DNA of 64,000 nucleotides from Streptomyces qinglanensis (GTDB lineage: Bacteria > Actinomycetota > Actinomycetes > Streptomycetales > Streptomycetaceae). Each line of letters starts with the position of its first letter. The stretch's first letter is position 1. Shown here in pieces: positions 52,701-62,407 of the stretch. The DNA lies in the NCBI RefSeq assembly GCF_900111245.1, contig NZ_FOGO01000007.1, positions 304,137-368,136 of the forward strand, read 5' to 3'. Under the pieces are notes generated by a model. That model ran no database searches and was not told where the DNA came from. It saw only the letters and a list, made by a program, of their open reading frames with translations. The position numbers and the translations under genes are program-made.

Positions 52701-53079
52701 TCGCTCGTCCACGCCGGTCACAGCGCGCGGCGGGAAGCCGGACCGCTCGTGTCCGTCGCCCCGGGCCGGTGGGCAGCCGGGCGGGTAGCCGGTGGGTGGC
52801 GGAATCGGGCACAACCGCCCGCGAGGGCCGCGCCGAACGCCTGTCTTGTGGAGGGTGACCCGGCGCCGATCCGTCCGGTACGAGCCCGCACCGGGGTGTG
52901 CGATTCCAGCCGCTCGGCGGCTGGTGACACGGCGACGCCGGGCGCGTTTGGAGGAGGCGGCGGCCCGGACTCCGACCGGCGCGGCCTCCGGGTCACCGGA
53001 CGGCGGTGTGCCCGGCGCCGGGTCCCCCGCGGCGCCGATCCCTCGCGCCAGTCACCGCACCCGCCGCGACGCGTCGCGC
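52701..53079. other. Non-coding stretch between the TetR operators and the methyltransferase gene
   Basis: No domain-bearing frame or start signal on either strand. Confidence 0.45.
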
Positions 53080-53739
53080 TCACGGCTCCGCACGCCAGAC
53101 GAGGGTGTAGCGCCAGAAGAGACGACGGCGCAGGCGCACGCCGGGCAGGATACGGCGGGCCTCCCGGGCGATGTCGGCGAAGTCCCGCTCCGGCGGGCGG
53201 GTCGCGGCGGTCATCGAGAGCGGGCGCTGCGCCGCGCGCCCCCTGGTGCGGTACCAGCCGACGGCGGCGTTCAGCGGAACCGCGGCCGCGCCCAGCGCGT
53301 GGTCGCCGACGCTCCGCGCCCGGGCGCAGCCGACGACCACGAGGGTGCCACCCGGCGCCAGTCGGCGGCGGAATGCGAGGAGTGCCTCGTCGAGCGGCAG
53401 GTGGTGGAGGACCGCCACGCAGGTGAGGACGTCGTAGGGGCCGTCGGGGAGCCCGGCGGGTGCGTCCGCGACCGTGAAGACGACCGGAGCCGCGGCGGGG
53501 GTGGCCGCTACTGCCCGGGCGGTGAGCACCGGGTCGGCGTCGACCGCGTGCACCTCCTGTGCCCGCGTCGCCAGCAGCCTGGCCAGGTCGCCGCTGCCGG
53601 AACCGACGTCCAGGGCGCGGTCGAAGCGCCGGGGGAGCCGGCGCAGGATCCAGCGGTGATAGTGCGCGTTGTGGTCCCAGGGGTGTGCCGCGTTGAAGCG
53701 GTCCAGCGCGCCCAGGATCCGGTGCGGCAGGGTCGTCAT
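53080..53739 (-). CDS. Class I SAM-dependent methyltransferase
   Basis: A 219-residue protein: SAM motif I ALDVGSGSGDLARLLA near residue 43, VHAVDADPV, then YDVLTCVAVLHHLPLDEALL and APGGTLVVVGCA. It belongs to the Methyltransf_11/25 group of small-molecule methyltransferases. The substrate is unknown. The gene stands alone on the minus strand. Confidence 0.85.
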   Translation of the reverse strand: MTTLPHRILGALDRFNAAHPWDHNAHYHRWILRRLPRRFDRALDVGSGSGDLARLLATRAQEVHAVDADPVLTARAVAATPAAAPVVFTVADAPAGLPDGPYDVLTCVAVLHHLPLDEALLAFRRRLAPGGTLVVVGCARARSVGDHALGAAAVPLNAAVGWYRTRGRAAQRPLSMTAATRPPERDFADIAREARRILPGVRLRRRLFWRYTLVWRAEP

Positions 53740-53792
53740 GGGGCAAGTCCATCACTCCGCCGGGCCCGGACCGGGGCCGAGGCAGGGAGCGG

Positions 53793-53891
53793 GGGCGGGA
53801 TGCGGGGGCGGGATGCGGGAGCGGGAGCAGGATGCGGGAGCGGGATGCGGGAGCGGGATGCGGGAGCGGGATGCGGGAGCGGGATGCGGGC
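53793..53891. repeat. Tandem 13-bp repeat (gggatgcgggagc)
   Basis: The array is degenerate at its left end; from about 53846 the unit repeats exactly at least three times. It lies between the MFS exporter stop and the methyltransferase start, on which it may act as a spacer. Confidence 0.8.
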
Positions 53892-53944
53892 TGCCCGCGG
53901 CGGCGCGGTGCGCCCCGTGCGGGAGGGCGCACCGCGCTTCCGGC

Positions 53945-55396
53945 TCAAGCAGGCGCCGGGACCTGGCCCTTCGAGGTCTGCTCGCCTTCCTCCGCACCGC
54001 CTGCCGCACGTACCGCCGGGATGACCGCGGCGACCACCGCGGCGACGAGGGCGACTCCGCAGCCGATCAGCAGACCGGTACGGAAGCCGGTCTCCGAGGC
54101 GAGTTGGTGGCCGCCCAGGGTGATGGTCAACTGCGCGAGCACCACACCGATCACGGCCGAGCCGATGGTGGTGCCGAGCGAGCGCATGAGCGTGTTGAAC
54201 CCGTTGGCGGCCGCCGTCTCGGACAGCGGCACCGAACTCATGATGAGGGCGGGCATGGCACCGTAGGCGAGGCCGACCCCGCTGTTGATCACGATGCCGA
54301 CGACCATCAGCCCCCAGGCGGAGCCCATCAGGGCCAGGGACAGTCCGTACCCGGCGGAGATCACCAGGGCACCGCAGACGAGGGCGGGCTTCGGACCGCG
54401 TGCGTTGATCAGCTTCCCGCCGAGCGGCGAGACGATCATCATCATCACGCCGCCCGGTGCCATCCACAATCCGGTGGCCAGCATCGACTGCCCCAGGCCG
54501 TATCCGGTGATCTCGGGGAACTGCAGGAGCTGCGGCGCGATCAGCATGAAGGCGTACATGCCGACACCGACCAGGACCGAGGCGACGTTGGTGAGCAGCA
54601 CTCGCGGCCGGGCGGTGGTGCGCAGGTCGATCAGGGGGTCACGGGTACGCAGCTCCCAGGCCCCCCAAGCCGCGAGGGCCGCTGCGGCGACGGCGAACAG
54701 GCCGAGCGTGGTAACCGAACTCCAGCCCCAGTCCGCGCCCTTGGAGATCGTCAGCAGCAGGCAGACCAGGCCGACGGCGAGACCGACTGCGCCGGGCACG
54801 TCGAAGCGCTGCCCCTCGGCACCGGCCGGGACGTCCGGGACGAGGAACCAGATCAGCGTTCCGATCAGCAGCGCGAGCCCGGCCGAGCCCCAGAACAGGG
54901 CCCGCCAGTCGGCGTACTCGGCCACCGCTGCGGCGACCGGCAGTCCGATGGCGCCGCCGATCCCCATGGAGGCGCTGACCAGGGCGATGGAGCCGCTGAG
55001 TTTCCCGGCCGGCACCACGTCGCGCAGCAGCGCGATTCCCAGCGGGACCATGCCCATGCCCATGCCCTGCAGTCCCCGGCCGACGATCATCGGGACCACG
55101 GAGGAGGAGAGGGCGCACACCACCGAGCCGACCACGAGCGGAACGACGCAGACCAGCAGCATCCGGCGCTTGCCGACGAGGTCGCCGAGGCGGCCGGAGA
55201 CCGGCACGCACACGCCCGCGACCAGCAGCGTGACGGTGATCACCCATGCCGCGTCGCCGGGCGTGGTGTGCAGGATCCGCGGCAGTTCGGCGATGAGCGG
55301 GGTCACCAGGGTCTGCATGACCGCGGCGACGGTGCCGGCCAGCGCGAGCGTGGCGACGACGCCGCCAGTGCGGGAGGTCGGCTCGGGACCGTCCAT
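53945..55396 (-). CDS. MFS drug exporter (DHA2/EmrB-QacA type)
   Basis: A 483-residue membrane protein with 13-14 helices. It shows the loop motif GRLGDLVGKRRML after helix 2, the antiporter-type GRGLQGMGMGMVPLGIALLRD and the GIGGAIGLPVAAAVAE segment of helix 5. It probably exports drugs by proton antiport. It is divergent from a MarR regulator with a palindrome between them, the usual layout for inducible efflux. Confidence 0.88.
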   Translation of the reverse strand: MDGPEPTSRTGGVVATLALAGTVAAVMQTLVTPLIAELPRILHTTPGDAAWVITVTLLVAGVCVPVSGRLGDLVGKRRMLLVCVVPLVVGSVVCALSSSVVPMIVGRGLQGMGMGMVPLGIALLRDVVPAGKLSGSIALVSASMGIGGAIGLPVAAAVAEYADWRALFWGSAGLALLIGTLIWFLVPDVPAGAEGQRFDVPGAVGLAVGLVCLLLTISKGADWGWSSVTTLGLFAVAAAALAAWGAWELRTRDPLIDLRTTARPRVLLTNVASVLVGVGMYAFMLIAPQLLQFPEITGYGLGQSMLATGLWMAPGGVMMMIVSPLGGKLINARGPKPALVCGALVISAGYGLSLALMGSAWGLMVVGIVINSGVGLAYGAMPALIMSSVPLSETAAANGFNTLMRSLGTTIGSAVIGVVLAQLTITLGGHQLASETGFRTGLLIGCGVALVAAVVAAVIPAVRAAGGAEEGEQTSKGQVPAPA

Positions 55397-55455
55397 GACG
55401 GGACTCCTCTGCGGGTTCGGGTTCCACCGCTCCGGAACGGCGGCAATGATTGTGC

Positions 55456-55469
55456 ATCATACATATGAT
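55456..55469. promoter_or_regulatory. MarR-type palindrome atcatacatatgat
   Basis: A perfect 6+2+6 palindrome in the divergent MFS/MarR promoter region. The flanking tgtgc and tgtgcatg extend it loosely. It is noticeably AT-rich for this genome. Confidence 0.7.
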
Positions 55470-55568
55470 GTGCATGAGCCATATCGCATGTGCCGTGCAC
55501 CCTGCGTGATACACAGGACCACTGGAGGCACGCTCGACCGCCCGGCGCGCGGCCCCCGAAGGAGGCAC

Positions 55569-56024
55569 ATGGACGAGGCCACGCGCCAGGTGGAGTACGA
55601 GCAGATGCTGCTCAGCCGCTATCTCCACCTGCACAAGTCCAAGGGGCGGCGCAAGGACAGCACGCTCGAGCGCAGCGCCTACATCCTGCTCAGCCGGATC
55701 CGGATGCAGGGGCCGATGTCCATCGGCCAGCTCTGCGACGCCTTCGGCCTCGACGCCTCCACCCTCAACCGGCAGACCGCGGCCGCCGTGCGCGCCGGGC
55801 TCCTGGAGCGCATCCCCGACCCGGACGGCGGCATGGCCCGCAAGTTCCGCACCACCGCCGAGGGCGAGCAGCGGCTGGACGAGGAGCGCGAGGGAACCGT
55901 GCGCAGCCTGGACCGGATCATGGCCGACTGGGACGACGAGGACATCGCCGCCTTCGCCGCCTACCTCAAACGCTTCAACACCGACATCGAACGCCTGGAC
56001 GGCCGCCCCTGGCCCCGGCCGTAG
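55569..56024 (+). CDS. MarR-family transcriptional regulator
   Basis: A 151-residue winged-helix protein: SAYILLSRIRMQGPMSIGQL, LDASTLNRQTAAAVRAGLLE as the recognition helix, then the wing RIPDPDGGMARKFRTTAEG. gaaggaggcac precedes the ATG. It diverges from the exporter and presumably represses it. Confidence 0.88.
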   Translation: MDEATRQVEYEQMLLSRYLHLHKSKGRRKDSTLERSAYILLSRIRMQGPMSIGQLCDAFGLDASTLNRQTAAAVRAGLLERIPDPDGGMARKFRTTAEGEQRLDEEREGTVRSLDRIMADWDDEDIAAFAAYLKRFNTDIERLDGRPWPRP

Positions 56025-56544
56025 CGCGGCCGGGCCGGCGCCGGCACCTCCGCCCGGAGCACCGGGCGGAGCCGTGCCGTGCGGCACCCCGTCCGGCCGA
56101 ACCGGGGACCACGCGCAGCGCCGTGCACCGCGGTTGGGCCAGGAGCAGAACCGCGATGGAACCGGAGGACCGGAAGCCGCCCGGAAGCGAAGGCCCGGCT
56201 GCTGCCCCGCTCACCCGGGAAGCCCTCCCGCGCACGGCACAGGACGGCGGCGCGGCGACGCCTCCGCGGCCGGACCACGCGCCGACTGACCCGGCCGGAC
56301 GGGTTCCGCCGGCGCAGAGGCCCGCAGGAGCGCATGTCAGCGGGCGGGAGCGCACCGGCATCCGTCCCTGGCCGTACCGGGCCGTCCCTCCGCGGTCTGA
56401 TCGACGGGAGGGCCCGTACGGCTGCGGAACGGGCGGGAGTTCGTCCTGCGGCCGGACTCCGGGGGACGGGAGACCCGGAAGCATCGGCGGGGTCGGCCCG
56501 GAACCCGTCCAGGAACCCGGGCACCCGGATCCAGGAGGATCGCG
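56025..56544. other. Non-coding stretch after the MarR gene
   Basis: Pro/Arg/Gly-rich open frames only; no domain or convincing ribosome-binding site until the membrane protein at 56545. Confidence 0.45.
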
Positions 56545-57138
56545 ATGCCCACTGAACGTCCCCCTACCGCTTCCCGCACGGCGCACGAGCGGAACCCGCG
56601 CGCGGGCGGCCCGGTCGGCACGGTGCCGGGCGTCCCGGCGTGGGCGCGCCGCGCCGCGGCCGCCGTGGTGTGGGTCGCGCTCCCGTCCGGCCTGTGGCGA
56701 GTGGCCGTCGTGCTGGGCGTGCCACTGGGGCTCGGACAGGCCGAGTACGACGCGATGCTGGTGCCGGGGTGGGGCCTGCTCGCCCTGCCGCTGCTGTCAC
56801 TGCTCCAGGAAGGGCTCGCCTGGCTGACCCTCGGGCTGGTGCGGCCCTGGGGAGAGGTGTGGCCCCGGTGGCTGCCCTTCCTCGGCGGGCGGCCGGTGCC
56901 GGTGTGGGCCGCGGTCGGGCCCGCGGCGTTCGGCGCCACGGCCTGCAGCGTCTACGGCGTACTGCTCCTCTGGACGACCGCGCACGCGGAGATGGACATC
57001 GCGCGCTGGGGCAAGTGGCTTCTCGACCTGTGCTACGTGCCGATGATCGCCTGGGGGCCGCTGCTGGCAGCGGTGACCGTGCACTATTACCGCCGCCGCA
57101 CCCGCGCCGGGCGGCACACGGGCCCCGCGCGCTCCTGA
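56545..57138 (+). CDS. Four-helix membrane protein of unknown function
   Basis: A 197-residue protein with a 35-residue charged N-terminus and four hydrophobic segments: AAAVVWVALPSGLWRVAVVL, WGLLALPLLSLLQEGLAWLT, a helix around WAAVGPAAFGATACSVYGVL, and LLDLCYVPMIAWGPLLAAVT, ending in a basic tail. aggaggatcgc precedes the ATG. The family is seen widely in Streptomyces but has no known role. Confidence 0.75.
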   Translation: MPTERPPTASRTAHERNPRAGGPVGTVPGVPAWARRAAAAVVWVALPSGLWRVAVVLGVPLGLGQAEYDAMLVPGWGLLALPLLSLLQEGLAWLTLGLVRPWGEVWPRWLPFLGGRPVPVWAAVGPAAFGATACSVYGVLLLWTTAHAEMDIARWGKWLLDLCYVPMIAWGPLLAAVTVHYYRRRTRAGRHTGPARS

Positions 57139-57275
57139 CACACCGGCCCCGGCGGCGCGAGGGGCCGAAACTCCCTCCGCCCACCGGACGGGAGTTTCCG
57201 CACGACCGCCCGCGGTGGCTCCGCGGAGCGGCCAGGGATCTTCCCGGGATCCCCGGGGACACCTCCGGAGCGGCG

Positions 57276-57485
57276 TCATGCGGCCGGAGGTTCGGAGTCC
57301 CCGGGCCCGCGCGGCGGGTACGGCGCGGACTCCTGCTTGAGGGCCCGTGCCTCGCTCTTGAGGATCCGCAGGGACGTGCCGAGTGAACGCGCGGCGTCCG
57401 GCAGCCGTTTGGACCCGAAGACGAGCATCGCCACGAGCGCGACGACCACCAGGTGCCACGGCTCCAGACCGTTGCGCAGAAACAT
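57276..57485 (-). CDS. tatA: Sec-independent translocase subunit TatA-like
   Basis: A 69-residue protein: short N-terminus, one transmembrane helix (EPWHLVVVALVAMLVFG), the FGSKRLPDAARSLG hinge and an amphipathic helix (SLRILKSEARAL), as in TatA/TatE. The Phe-Gly pair at the end of the helix and the lysine-rich hinge are conserved. It is probably a second TatA copy because it is not next to tatC. It diverges from the LCP gene. Confidence 0.87.
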   Translation of the reverse strand: MFLRNGLEPWHLVVVALVAMLVFGSKRLPDAARSLGTSLRILKSEARALKQESAPYPPRGPGDSEPPAA

Positions 57486-57590
57486 TCGCCCACCTCTCCT
57501 TCATCACTTGCTACATTGCGCAACTGTACAACCCTGAGGGCGGTGCGGCCGTCTTCTCTGTCACAGGAGCCGCACGGACGAGGAGCGCGC

Positions 57591-59108
57591 ATGTCGGACC
57601 GCAACGCGGGGACTTCCCCGAACCGCGACGGAGACCGGAGGAACCGCCGGCGGCGGCGCACCGCCGGCAGGGCCCGGACGGCAGGGCTGCTGACGCTCTC
57701 GCTGCTGGTGCTGGCCGCCGCCGGAACCGGATGGTTCCTCCTGCGGTTGAACAGCAACATCTCCACGTTCGGTTCGGACGGGCTGAGCAGGGACCGCCCG
57801 GCCGCCGGCGCCGGCGGCCAGAACGTCCTGGTGATCGGCTCGGACGCGCGCACCGGCGGGAACGACCGGCTGGGCGGGGGCCGCAAGGACGACACGGGGC
57901 GCTCCGACACCGCGTTCCTGCTGCACGTCTTCCGGGACAGCGCGCACGCGGTGGCCGTCTCCTTCCCCCGGGACACGCTGGTGGAGATCCCCCCGTGCAA
58001 GCTGCCCGACGGCAGTTGGACAGCGGCCCGGCACAACACCATGTTCAACGCGGCGTTCTCCGTCGGAGGAAGCCGCGAGGGCAACCCGGCCTGCACCCAG
58101 AACACGGTCGAGAAGCTGACCGGGCTGCGCGTGGACCACACCGTCGTCGTCGACTTCCAGGGGTTCTCCGCGATGACCGAGGCGGTCGGCGGAGTGCCGG
58201 TGTGCGTGCCCAAAGACCTCTACCAAGGCGATCTGAACCCCAACCGGGGCTCCCGCGGCGCACGCGTCTTCCGGGCGGGCGAGCAGACCGTGTCCGGGCA
58301 GCGGGCCCTGGACTACGTCCGCATCCGGCACGGCATAGGCGACGGCTCCGACATCGGCCGGATCAAACGCCAGCAGGCGTTCGTCGGCTCACTGGTCAAG
58401 AAGATCAAGGAGAAGGGGTTCGCTCCCACGACGCTGCTGCCACTCGCCGACGCCGCCACCGAGTCCCTGACCGTGGACGAGGGCCTGGGGACGGCCAGGA
58501 AAATGGTGGACTTCGCGATGCCCCTCAAGGACATCGACCTGGAGAACACCGAGTTCGTCACCGTCCCCTGGCGCTACCAGGGCAACCGCGTCGCCGTCCG
58601 CCACCCCCAGGCGGAAAGGCTGTGGGCCGACCTGAGGGCCGACCGGCCCCGGAAGCGAAGCGGTGCCCCCGAGGCGTCCCGCGAGCCCGGCGCGCGGAGC
58701 CCGTCGGCCCCGGCGCCCCGGAAACCGGTCTCCGGTACCGGTATCAGCGTCTCCGTCCGCAACGGCACCACCACCCGCGGGCTGGCGGCCGCCGCCTCGG
58801 CGGAGCTGCGCGCCCACCACTTCACCGTGACCGGCGTCGGCAACGCGGCGGAGCGCGACCGCACGACCACGGTGCTCACCTACGGCCCCGGCGCCCGGTC
58901 GGACGCCGCGCAGCTCGCCCGGCTCTTCCCCGGCGCCCGCCTGGAAGCCGGCGACCTGCCCGGGTTGCGCGTGACGCTGGGCGCCGACTACCGGCCCCCG
59001 TCGTCGCGCGACACCGCCGCCCCGGATGCCGGAACCGGTCGGGGACCCGCGGAGGACACCGGCCGCTCGGCCGCCGACGACCCCTGCACCGACCTCTCCT
59101 ACGGCTGA
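57591..59108 (+). CDS. LytR-CpsA-Psr (LCP) family glycopolymer transferase
   Basis: A 505-residue membrane-anchored protein: basic N-terminus, one helix (TAGLLTLSLLVLAAAGTGWF), then the extracellular LCP domain with SDARTGG, RSDTAFLLHVF, SFPRDTLVEIP and the Arg-rich RALDYVRIRHGIGDGSDIGR-type pyrophosphate site. A C-terminal LytR_C domain (SVSVRNGTTTRGLAAAASAE) follows. LCP enzymes attach teichoic-acid-like or capsular polymers to peptidoglycan. aggagcgcgc precedes the ATG. Confidence 0.9.
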   Translation: MSDRNAGTSPNRDGDRRNRRRRRTAGRARTAGLLTLSLLVLAAAGTGWFLLRLNSNISTFGSDGLSRDRPAAGAGGQNVLVIGSDARTGGNDRLGGGRKDDTGRSDTAFLLHVFRDSAHAVAVSFPRDTLVEIPPCKLPDGSWTAARHNTMFNAAFSVGGSREGNPACTQNTVEKLTGLRVDHTVVVDFQGFSAMTEAVGGVPVCVPKDLYQGDLNPNRGSRGARVFRAGEQTVSGQRALDYVRIRHGIGDGSDIGRIKRQQAFVGSLVKKIKEKGFAPTTLLPLADAATESLTVDEGLGTARKMVDFAMPLKDIDLENTEFVTVPWRYQGNRVAVRHPQAERLWADLRADRPRKRSGAPEASREPGARSPSAPAPRKPVSGTGISVSVRNGTTTRGLAAAASAELRAHHFTVTGVGNAAERDRTTTVLTYGPGARSDAAQLARLFPGARLEAGDLPGLRVTLGADYRPPSSRDTAAPDAGTGRGPAEDTGRSAADDPCTDLSYG

Positions 59109-59296
59109 GCCGTCCCCGTCGGCACGGCCGCGCTCCGGAACCGGCGTCGCTCCGCGCCGGCCGGGCCGCTCCCGGTCGGCAAGGGCTTCGGACAGGCCCG
59201 GAACTCGGACACCCGCCGCGTACTACGCTGCGGCCGCATGCTGTTCCGTGAGCCGAGACCAGGAGGGCCCGCAGACGGCACCACGAAGGCCGCACG

Positions 59297-59668
59297 GTGG
59301 CTGGTGGTGCTCTTCCTACCGGTCTGCTGGGGCTGTTCCAGTCGGCCGGAGCCCTGCCTTCCTCGCAGACCCCCAGATGTGCGGGCACGGTCCTGGACGA
59401 GCACGGCGAAGAACTCCCGCAGACGCGGCTGCGTCCCGGGCAGACCTGCCGCACACAGGACGGACTGCGGCCGACGGGCAGCAAGACGTTCGAAGAGGCA
59501 GAGAACCTGCGTGCGCGGGAGCGGAGGGAACTGCTCGAAGAAGGCGCACTGTGCACGGCCTACGGAGCAGGCGGGCCGGCGCTGGTCCTCCACCGCCTCG
59601 GACTCCCCTGGCGCCGACCGGGCCGGGCGCCGCCCGCCCGGCCGGAGCGGGCCGACGGCACGGGCTGA
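59297..59668 (+). CDS. Small secreted or membrane-anchored hypothetical protein, possibly frameshifted
   Basis: The 123-residue frame begins with GTG and has a hydrophobic N-terminus (LPTGLLGLFQSAGALPSSQ) followed by a charged, Cys-containing mature part (CAGTVLDEHGEELPQTRLRP, QTCRTQDG, ENLRARERRELLEEGALC). The frame starting at 59238 (KAARWLVVLFLP) would supply a better membrane helix if one base were shifted near 59320. Function unknown. Confidence 0.55.
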   Translation: MAGGALPTGLLGLFQSAGALPSSQTPRCAGTVLDEHGEELPQTRLRPGQTCRTQDGLRPTGSKTFEEAENLRARERRELLEEGALCTAYGAGGPALVLHRLGLPWRRPGRAPPARPERADGTG

Positions 59669-59707
59669 GCCCTCCGGCGGCGCCGGTCCCGGGAAGGCGC
59701 GGGCGCG

Positions 59708-62407
59708 CTATCCGGGAGTGCGGACACCGCGCCGTCGGGCGGCGACCAGCGCGGCTCCGTACAGCGCGAGGATCAGGGCGAGCAGCGCGTACGACGCAGC
59801 AGTCAGCGCGGTGACCATGCCCAGCGCAGGCCCCAGCGGGGTGAGCGGCAGCACGATGCCGACGGCCGCGAGCAAGGCGGCAGCCAGCGGTACGGGACCG
59901 GGCCGCCGCTGCCGCGCCATCCCGCGGCCGCTGCGCAACAACACCATCACCATCGCCTGGGTCAGCAGGTTCTCGGTGAACCACCCGGCGTGGAAGAGCC
60001 CCTGACCCGCCTCGGTCGCCGCCCCGGCCACGGTCCAGGCCAGCACTCCGAAGGTGGCCAGGTCAGCGGCGGCGTTCAGCAGACCGAAGCCGGTGATGAA
60101 CCGGAGGAGCTCGCCGGGGCGCAGCGCGGCGGGCCGGCGCAGTTCGGCCGGCCCCCGGCGGTCGAAGGCGAAGGCGAGCTGTGCGGCGTCGAAGAACAGA
60201 TTCTGGACGAGGACCTGGGCGGGAAGCATCGGGACGAACGGGAACAGCAGCGCCGCGGCGAGCATCGCCACGGCGTTGCCGAGGTTGGAGGAGAGCGCCA
60301 CCCGCAGATAGGAGGTGAGCGTGACGCTGCTGTGCCGCCCCGCGGTGACGGCGGGCTCCACCGCGGCGAACGGCCGCTCGCCCAGCACCACGTCGGCACT
60401 CTCCCGGGCGGTGGGCACCGCATCGCGCGGGCACAGTCCCACATCGGCGGACCGCAGCGCCGCGAGGTCGTTCACCCCGTCGCCGAGGAAGCCGGTGGTG
60501 TGCCCGGCCGCACGCAGGGCCGCGACCACCCGGGCCTTGTGCCGCGGAGTGCACCGGGCGAAGACGGTGACGCGCCCGACCGCCTCGGCGAGCTCCCGGT
60601 CCGCCAGCCGGTCGATGCGGTCGGCCGTCAGCACGCCCTCCGCACCGGGTTGCAGGCCGAGTTCCCGGCAGACGCGGGCCGCCGTGCCGGGGTGGTCGCC
60701 GGTGAGGATCTTGACGTCGACCCCCTGGTCCCGCAGGCCCCGCAGCGCCTCGGGGGCATCGGGGGCGAGCGCGTCGCGCAGGGCGACCAGCCCGCGGAGG
60801 GAGAGCCCGCGTTCGTCCGCGGAGCTGTACGGGCACGGGCCCGCGCGGGAGGGGCGCTCGGCGGTGGCCACGGCCAGCAGCCGCAGGCCGTCGGCGGCGT
60901 AGCGCGCCGCCGTCCTGCGCAGTTCCTCGCGTTCGGCCTCCGCCAGCACGCACCGCTCCAGTACGGCCTCGACGGCACCCTTGACGACGAGGAGGTGCGT
61001 TCCCGGGCGGTCGGACGCGCGGAGCACGGCGGTCGACAGCCGCCGGACCGGGTCGAACGGCAGCACCGCCACTCCCTCGTACTCGTCCTCGAGGCATGAG
61101 GGGCCGTACCGCTCGGTGGCGGCGTGCAGGATGGCGTCGTCCAGGGTGTCGACGACCGGGGTCTCGGCGAGCTGGAGCGTCCACAGCGCGTTGCGGGCGG
61201 CCCAGCGCAGCACCTCGGCGTCCGGCGCACCGCCCGGATTCACCGTACGGTCGAGGACCGGGCGGTCCTGGGTGAGCGTGCCCGTCTTGTCCAGGCACAG
61301 CACGTCCATGGCGCCCAGGTCGTGCAGCGCGGGCAGCCGGCGGACGATCACCTCGCGCTCGCGGGCGAGCGAGGCGGCGCCGCGGGCGAGCACTGCGGTG
61401 ACCACGACCGGGAGCATCTCGGGAGTGAGGCTGACGGCGACCGCGATGGCGAACGGCAGGATCGCCACACCCCGGCCGCTGACCGCCGCGTCCGCCGCCA
61501 GCACGACCGGGGGCGTCAGCAGCATGAACCGCACCAGGATCCAGGCGGTGCCCTGCAGCGCCCGGTCGAAGGCGCTCTGCCGCGGACGGGTGTGCTGATG
61601 ACCGGCGGCCAGCCTCGTCTCCCCGCCGGTGGCGAGCACGACCGCGCGCCCTCCCCCCGCAAGCACGGTGCTGCCTTGGAAGCACAGGTGCGGCTCGTCG
61701 AAGAGGGCGGTGCCGGTGGCCGGATCCGGCACGGAGAGCCCGGCACCGGGTTCTCCCACGCCGGCTCCGCCGCTTCCGGCGGACGCCTGGTGCTTGCCGA
61801 GCGGACCCGACTCCCCGGTCAGCTGCGCCTGCCCCACGACCAGGCCGGTGGAGCTCAGCAGAAGCACGTCCGCGGGCACGAGGTCGCCGGGGCCGAGCCG
61901 GATGACGTCCCCGGGCACCAGGTCGGCGGCCGGGAGTTCCCTTTCGTCCGGGCGGGCTGCGTGCGGGTCACGGCGGCGCAGCACGGTGACGGTTCCGGCG
62001 ACGAGCGCGCGCAGCCCGGCGACCGAGCGGTCGGCCCGCAGTTCCCCACCGGCACGCAGGACGCAACTGACCGTCACCAGGGCCAGGATCACGCACGCGG
62101 TTCCCACCGAACCGATCGCGGCCGAGACCAGCCCCAGCAGCAGAAGGACGGCGGTGAAGGGTTCACGGACCCGCTGGACGAGGCGCCCCGCCAGCGAGGG
62201 GGTGCGCCGGACCGGTGGCGTGTTCTCTCCGTGGCGCGCCAAGCGCTCCTCGGCTTCCGCCTCGGTGAGCCCGCGCGGCCCCGTCTCCAGGAGCCGCAGT
62301 GCCGTGAGCGGAGCGTGCGCCGCGAGCGCCGTGCCGCCGCCCGGCTGCGCGGGCGCCACGTCCTCCGTGCGGTGGGCGGGTCCCGGGGCCTCAGGCACCG
62401 AATTCAT
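59708..62407 (-). CDS. MgtA-like P-type (P3B) cation ATPase
   Basis: An 899-residue pump: TGESGPLGK actuator loop, helix-4 SLTPEMLPVVVTAVLARGA typical of MgtA/MgtB, DKTGTLTQDRPV phosphorylation site near residue 375, FLGDGVNDLAALRSADVG near 645, and QNLFFDAAQLAFAFD. These match the Mg2+ importers, whose helix-4 motif TPEMLP distinguishes them from Ca2+ pumps. Its start overlaps the ArsR gene by 17 bases, so the two form one operon. Confidence 0.88.
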   Translation of the reverse strand: MNSVPEAPGPAHRTEDVAPAQPGGGTALAAHAPLTALRLLETGPRGLTEAEAEERLARHGENTPPVRRTPSLAGRLVQRVREPFTAVLLLLGLVSAAIGSVGTACVILALVTVSCVLRAGGELRADRSVAGLRALVAGTVTVLRRRDPHAARPDERELPAADLVPGDVIRLGPGDLVPADVLLLSSTGLVVGQAQLTGESGPLGKHQASAGSGGAGVGEPGAGLSVPDPATGTALFDEPHLCFQGSTVLAGGGRAVVLATGGETRLAAGHQHTRPRQSAFDRALQGTAWILVRFMLLTPPVVLAADAAVSGRGVAILPFAIAVAVSLTPEMLPVVVTAVLARGAASLAREREVIVRRLPALHDLGAMDVLCLDKTGTLTQDRPVLDRTVNPGGAPDAEVLRWAARNALWTLQLAETPVVDTLDDAILHAATERYGPSCLEDEYEGVAVLPFDPVRRLSTAVLRASDRPGTHLLVVKGAVEAVLERCVLAEAEREELRRTAARYAADGLRLLAVATAERPSRAGPCPYSSADERGLSLRGLVALRDALAPDAPEALRGLRDQGVDVKILTGDHPGTAARVCRELGLQPGAEGVLTADRIDRLADRELAEAVGRVTVFARCTPRHKARVVAALRAAGHTTGFLGDGVNDLAALRSADVGLCPRDAVPTARESADVVLGERPFAAVEPAVTAGRHSSVTLTSYLRVALSSNLGNAVAMLAAALLFPFVPMLPAQVLVQNLFFDAAQLAFAFDRRGPAELRRPAALRPGELLRFITGFGLLNAAADLATFGVLAWTVAGAATEAGQGLFHAGWFTENLLTQAMVMVLLRSGRGMARQRRPGPVPLAAALLAAVGIVLPLTPLGPALGMVTALTAASYALLALILALYGAALVAARRRGVRTPG

